Part shown: positions 6,827-8,870 of the stretch, piece by piece
Numbering within the stretch: position 1 is the first letter of the stretch
Layout: every line of letters begins with the position of its first letter
NCBI GenBank assembly: GCA_021785095.1
Contig: JAJYGM010000484.1
Location: 390-9,259, forward strand
Direction of reading: 5' to 3'
DNA length: 8,870 nucleotides
Source: Actinomycetes bacterium
GTDB taxonomy: Bacteria > Actinomycetota > Acidimicrobiia > Acidimicrobiales > Bog-793
Position numbers and translations under genes: made by a program
The notes under the pieces: model-generated
Told to the model about the DNA's origin: nothing
Database searches by the model: none
What the model saw: the letters and a program-made list of their open reading frames with translations, nothing else

Positions 6827-8263
6827 ATGAGCTTCTCCAGGTCCAACTATCGTATCGTCGGCGGGCGTCCGGCTCCCGCAGGCACCGGCCGGCGCTGGTG
6901 GCGTTGGCCCACTGCCGCGCTCCTGGCTGGCGCGGCCACATCATTTGCGCCCGTGGCGCTCTCGAGCGCCGGCGCGACCACGGCCCACCACCGCCACGAC
7001 GGCCAGCCTGCCGCAATCCTCTACGTCGCGACGACCGGCCACGACAGCGGGAGCTGCACCAGCCTTGCCAGCGCATGCGCCTCCCTTGGCTATGCGCTGA
7101 CACAGGCGGCGCCCAACGACGAGATCCTGCTCGAGCCCGGTACCTACACAGAGTCTGCCAACGCCAACGTCGTGCCGCCGAGCCTTACGGGACTCACCAT
7201 CAGCTCAGACCCGGCCCACGGCGGTTCGGCGACGAACACGGTCATCGACGCCACAGGCGACTCCAACGGCCTGCTCGTCGAGGCGAACTCGGTCACGGTG
7301 CGGGGCCTCACGCTCGAGAACGCCAACCTCGAGGGCATCCTCGCCGAGCCGCCGAGGAGCACCTGGCCTTCGAGCGCCACGGCGCCCGCCGCCGGAATCT
7401 CCCACATCACGATTGCCGGCAACGTGGTCGAGCACAACGACAAGTCTTACGACACCAGCCTCCCTCCGACGGCGGCGTGCCCGGCCTCACCGACCGATGC
7501 CGACGACTGCGGCGAGGGCATCCACCTCCTCGGCGTCAGCTGGTCGAGGGTGGTTGGTAACGACGTCCGCGACAACGTCGGGGGAATCCTGCTCAGCGAC
7601 GGCGGGTTGCCCACGAGTCCTGCCGGACGGCCGATATCGGTCGGGCCAACCGCGCACAACCTCGTTGCCTGGAACACGGTCACCGACAACGCCTTCGACT
7701 GTGGGATCACACTCCCGGGCCACGATCCACGAGCCGTCGGGGTGTCGGGCCATCCCCAGCCGAACCTGGCAGGCGTGTACGACAACTTGGTCGTCCACAA
7801 CGTCTCGATCGGCAACGGTGGCTCTGGACTGCTCGACGCGACGCCGTATCCGGGCACGGGATCGTACGACAACGTCTTTGCCGACAACTTCGCCAGTGAC
7901 AACGGCAACGGCGGGTTCACGCTCCACAGTCACGCGCCGCAGCAGGACGTGAGCGGCATCCAGGTAATTGGCAACATCTTCGGGCCGAACAACCTCGCCG
8001 GCGACCCCGATACGGGCGTGACCGCCTCCACAGGCGTCATGCTGCTCTCGGTCGCGGTGCCGGTGAGGGTCGACGTCTCCGGCAACACCGTCTTCTCCGA
8101 CGTCAATGGCATCGCCTACAACAGCAACGTCACCCTCGAAGGTCACCCGTACGGACTTCCCCGCGGCCATCACCACGACAGAGGTGGGATGCCGGCGAAC
8201 CGGTTCTTCGACGTCGCGGTTCCCTACGACGTCTACGTCCCGCCTATTTCGCCAGCGAGCTAG
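6827..8263 (+). CDS. Secreted right-handed parallel beta-helix protein
   Basis: This 478-residue protein appears to be exported. A long basic N-region with GRRWWRW (21-27) precedes a hydrophobic stretch (about 28-47) and a likely cleavage after SAGA at residue 50. The mature start LYVATTGHDSGSCTS (65-79) and DEILLEPGTYTES (98-110) match the opening of DUF1565-like beta-helix domains. Repeated coils follow, each with a GN, HN or DN turn: ITIAGNVVEHND, RVVGNDVRDNVGGI, LVAWNTVTDNAFDCGI, LVVHNVSIGNGGSGL, NVFADNFASDNGNGGF and VDVSGNTVFSDVNGI. This Asn ladder is typical of PbH1 repeats. Cysteines 77/84 and 218/228 could pair. The C-terminal part carries a HHH tract (448-450). Such folds occur in polysaccharide lyases, epimerases and surface adhesins; I see no basis for choosing among these. 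It follows the exporter on the same strand but probably has its own promoter. Confidence 0.88.
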   Translation: MSFSRSNYRIVGGRPAPAGTGRRWWRWPTAALLAGAATSFAPVALSSAGATTAHHRHDGQPAAILYVATTGHDSGSCTSLASACASLGYALTQAAPNDEILLEPGTYTESANANVVPPSLTGLTISSDPAHGGSATNTVIDATGDSNGLLVEANSVTVRGLTLENANLEGILAEPPRSTWPSSATAPAAGISHITIAGNVVEHNDKSYDTSLPPTAACPASPTDADDCGEGIHLLGVSWSRVVGNDVRDNVGGILLSDGGLPTSPAGRPISVGPTAHNLVAWNTVTDNAFDCGITLPGHDPRAVGVSGHPQPNLAGVYDNLVVHNVSIGNGGSGLLDATPYPGTGSYDNVFADNFASDNGNGGFTLHSHAPQQDVSGIQVIGNIFGPNNLAGDPDTGVTASTGVMLLSVAVPVRVDVSGNTVFSDVNGIAYNSNVTLEGHPYGLPRGHHHDRGGMPANRFFDVAVPYDVYVPPISPAS

Positions 8264-8264
8264 C

Positions 8265-8279
8265 GCCTCGCCCCGAGGC
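8265..8279 (+). terminator. Short GC hairpin just after the beta-helix stop codon
   Basis: GCCTCG and CGAGGC pair perfectly around a CCC loop, beginning two bases after the TAG at 8261-8263. There is no following T-run, so it is at best a weak intrinsic or L-shaped terminator. Confidence 0.35.
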
Positions 8280-8311
8280 ACGACTCCCTCGCAGGGGCCT
8301 TTCGGCCGCAG

Positions 8312-8350
8312 CGGGCTCCGGCCGCTTCGACAACGGCGCGCCGGAGCCCG
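8312..8350. terminator. 11-bp-stem hairpin downstream of the beta-helix gene
   Basis: CGGGCTCCGGC (8312-8322) pairs perfectly with GCCGGAGCCCG (8340-8350) across a 17-base loop. It lies about 50 bases after the beta-helix stop and at the degraded end of the minus-strand remnant. It is the strongest hairpin I noticed in the window and could stop transcription from either side. No T-run follows on either strand, so this role is uncertain. Confidence 0.4.
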
Positions 8351-8351
8351 T

Positions 8352-8745
8352 CACGTGCGCCTTCTCGAGCGCGCGGACGACCTCTCCGGCGGCCCGGCTC
8401 GGCCAGATCGTCGCCACGGGCCGGCCGGCCACGACGAAGCGACCGGGGCTGTGCTCGCGATGACCTGGGGATGCTGGATGGACTTCGTGATGTGGTGGAT
8501 GAAGCAGATGAGCTCCACGAGGTCGACCAACGCGACCGCCTCGGGCACCGTTATCGAGAGGTGCGGGACAACGTCCCATGTGGGCCATTTGTGATCGCGA
8601 CGATCGTCAGGATCGAGTAGACGAACGTGGCTACGAAGACGCCGAGGGCGACCTGGCTGCCGAGGTCACGCGCGCAGTTCCGCGTCGTACCCGGCCCGAA
8701 CTGCTAGGAGGCGAGAGTCAGGGTCGCCAACTGCTCCCCAATTGA
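8352..8745 (-). pseudogene. Decayed remnant of a DUF2254 membrane-protein gene
   Basis: Three pieces in three frames read in family order on the minus strand. Piece one (8745 to about 8585) gives LATLTLAS, an in-frame TAG at 8704-8706, then QFGPG..RN and a hydrophobic segment VALGVFVATFVYSILTIVAI. Piece two (about 8575 to 8455) gives WDVVPHLSITV and then LICFIHHITKSIQ, the family's FIHH signature after a helix. Piece three (8450 to 8352) gives GRFVVAGRPVATIWP and VRALEKAHV. As I recall the family, intact members have LASSQFxPRxLRNF, then VPHLSVTV, then FIHHxxxSIQ, then a soluble stretch and DFVVAGxPLA. The soluble stretch between pieces two and three is missing here, as are the N-terminus and much of the C-terminus. 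The stop, shifts and deletions mean it cannot make the normal protein. The intact family is an uncharacterised membrane protein. Homology is from memory and needs a profile search. Confidence 0.75.
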
Positions 8746-8755
8746 TCAGCGATCA
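8743..8755. repeat. Short inverted repeat near the presumed left end of the IS607 element
   Basis: TGATC (8743-8747) and GATCA (8751-8755) are inverted around AGC. They lie where the DUF2254 similarity stops and about 30 bases before the transposase start. This could be a recombinase-binding subterminal repeat. IS607 elements lack long terminal inverted repeats, so the exact element end cannot be fixed from this window. Confidence 0.3.
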
Positions 8756-8772
8756 TCGGCGAACAGACGTAC

Positions 8773-8778
8773 TAGCGT
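8773..8778 (+). promoter_or_regulatory. Candidate -10 box of the IS607 transposase gene
   Basis: TAGCGT fits TANNNT and ends six bases before the ATG at 8785, the spacing expected for a leaderless message. There is no convincing Shine-Dalgarno before this ATG and no good -35. Confidence 0.3.
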
Positions 8779-8784
8779 AGAGAA

Positions 8785-8870
8785 ATGAAGCTGTCGGAGT
8801 GGGCAAAGCAAGAAGGTATCCACTACCAGACTGCATGGAAGTGGTTCCGGGACGGCAAGCTCCCAGTCCC
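8785..8870 (+). CDS. tnpA: IS607-family transposase (serine recombinase), N-terminal part, runs off window
   Basis: The 28 complete codons visible encode MKLSEWAKQEG, then IHYQTAWKWFRDGKLPVP. This is the MerR-like helix-turn-helix that begins IS607-type transposases, with its usual TAWxWFxxGKLPVP ending. In the family, a catalytic serine-recombinase domain follows and makes the strand exchanges that move the element. It is typically followed by a tnpB gene, whose RNA-guided nuclease product is related to Cas12; both would lie beyond the window. The ATG is chosen because the conserved domain begins right at it. Upstream lie a candidate -10 box and the broken DUF2254 gene, which suggests insertion into or beside that gene. 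A standalone IS607-like resolvase is the alternative. The family call is strong even from this short piece. Confidence 0.85.
   Translation, partial: MKLSEWAKQEGIHYQTAWKWFRDGKLPV

Noticed and set aside
6887..6976. Tat export of the beta-helix protein
   Set aside because: The RR in GRRWWRW lacks the usual S/T-RR-x-F-L-K context, so Sec export is the simpler reading. Tat is not excluded.
7487..8281. 264-codon minus-strand open frame opposite the beta-helix gene
   Set aside because: It is rich in Val, Asp and Arg, as produced by the complement of repeated GACAAC-type codons. The plus-strand frame has the signal peptide, repeats and ribosome binding site.
8106..8594. 162-codon plus-strand open frame running past the beta-helix stop
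   Set aside because: Its second half is the antisense of the DUF2254 remnant, and its first half is a shadow of the beta-helix gene. No ribosome binding site or domain was seen.
8352..8745. Programmed frameshifting as the explanation for the split DUF2254 segments
   Set aside because: An in-frame amber stop, two separate frame changes and a large internal deletion together point to decay rather than recoding. I saw no slippery heptamer at the junctions.
1..8870. CRISPR arrays, tRNA or rRNA genes, and long terminal repeats
   Set aside because: No spaced identical repeats, cloverleaf-like segments or ribosomal RNA signatures were seen anywhere in the window.

Overview
The window is high-GC bacterial DNA, most likely from an actinobacterium (Actinomycetota). 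This assignment is an inference. It rests on an eukaryotic-like (type 2) isoleucyl-tRNA synthetase whose N-terminus resembles the mycobacterial enzyme, a small two-helix membrane protein of a kind I associate with actinobacteria, GTG starts, and putative TANNNT -10 boxes placed for leaderless transcripts. I cannot name a genus.

Layout from left to right. (1) Bases 3-3257, plus strand: ileS, complete at its 3' end and probably missing its first codons. (2) Bases 3122-5008, minus strand: two membrane-protein genes 30 bases apart. The promoter-proximal one is a small two-helix protein of unknown function. The second has a four-helix, His-bearing cytochrome b561-like core, and its 3' end overlaps the 3' end of ileS by 136 bases. 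(3) Bases 5009-5186: a divergent intergenic region with an inverted repeat and candidate promoters in both directions. (4) Bases 5187-6692, plus strand: a 14-helix-type DHA2 drug/proton antiporter of the major facilitator superfamily. Its start region carries an exact 13-bp tandem repeat and three staggered GTG codons. (5) Bases 6827-8263, plus strand: a secreted right-handed beta-helix protein with a strong ribosome binding site, followed by hairpins. (6) Bases 8352-8745, minus strand: a decayed DUF2254 membrane-protein gene broken by a stop codon, frameshifts and an internal deletion. (7) Bases 8785-8870, plus strand: the first 28 codons of an IS607-family serine transposase, which continues past the window.

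How the parts relate: ileS is core translation machinery. The minus-strand pair probably forms one membrane-associated unit, perhaps a heme-b electron carrier with a partner. The exporter and the secreted beta-helix protein are accessory cell-envelope functions. The right edge is a degraded zone next to a mobile element. I see no CRISPR array, tRNA, rRNA or clear novel defence system. The observations most worth checking are the frame-sensitive start of the exporter, the IS607/DUF2254 junction, and the uncharacterised membrane pair.
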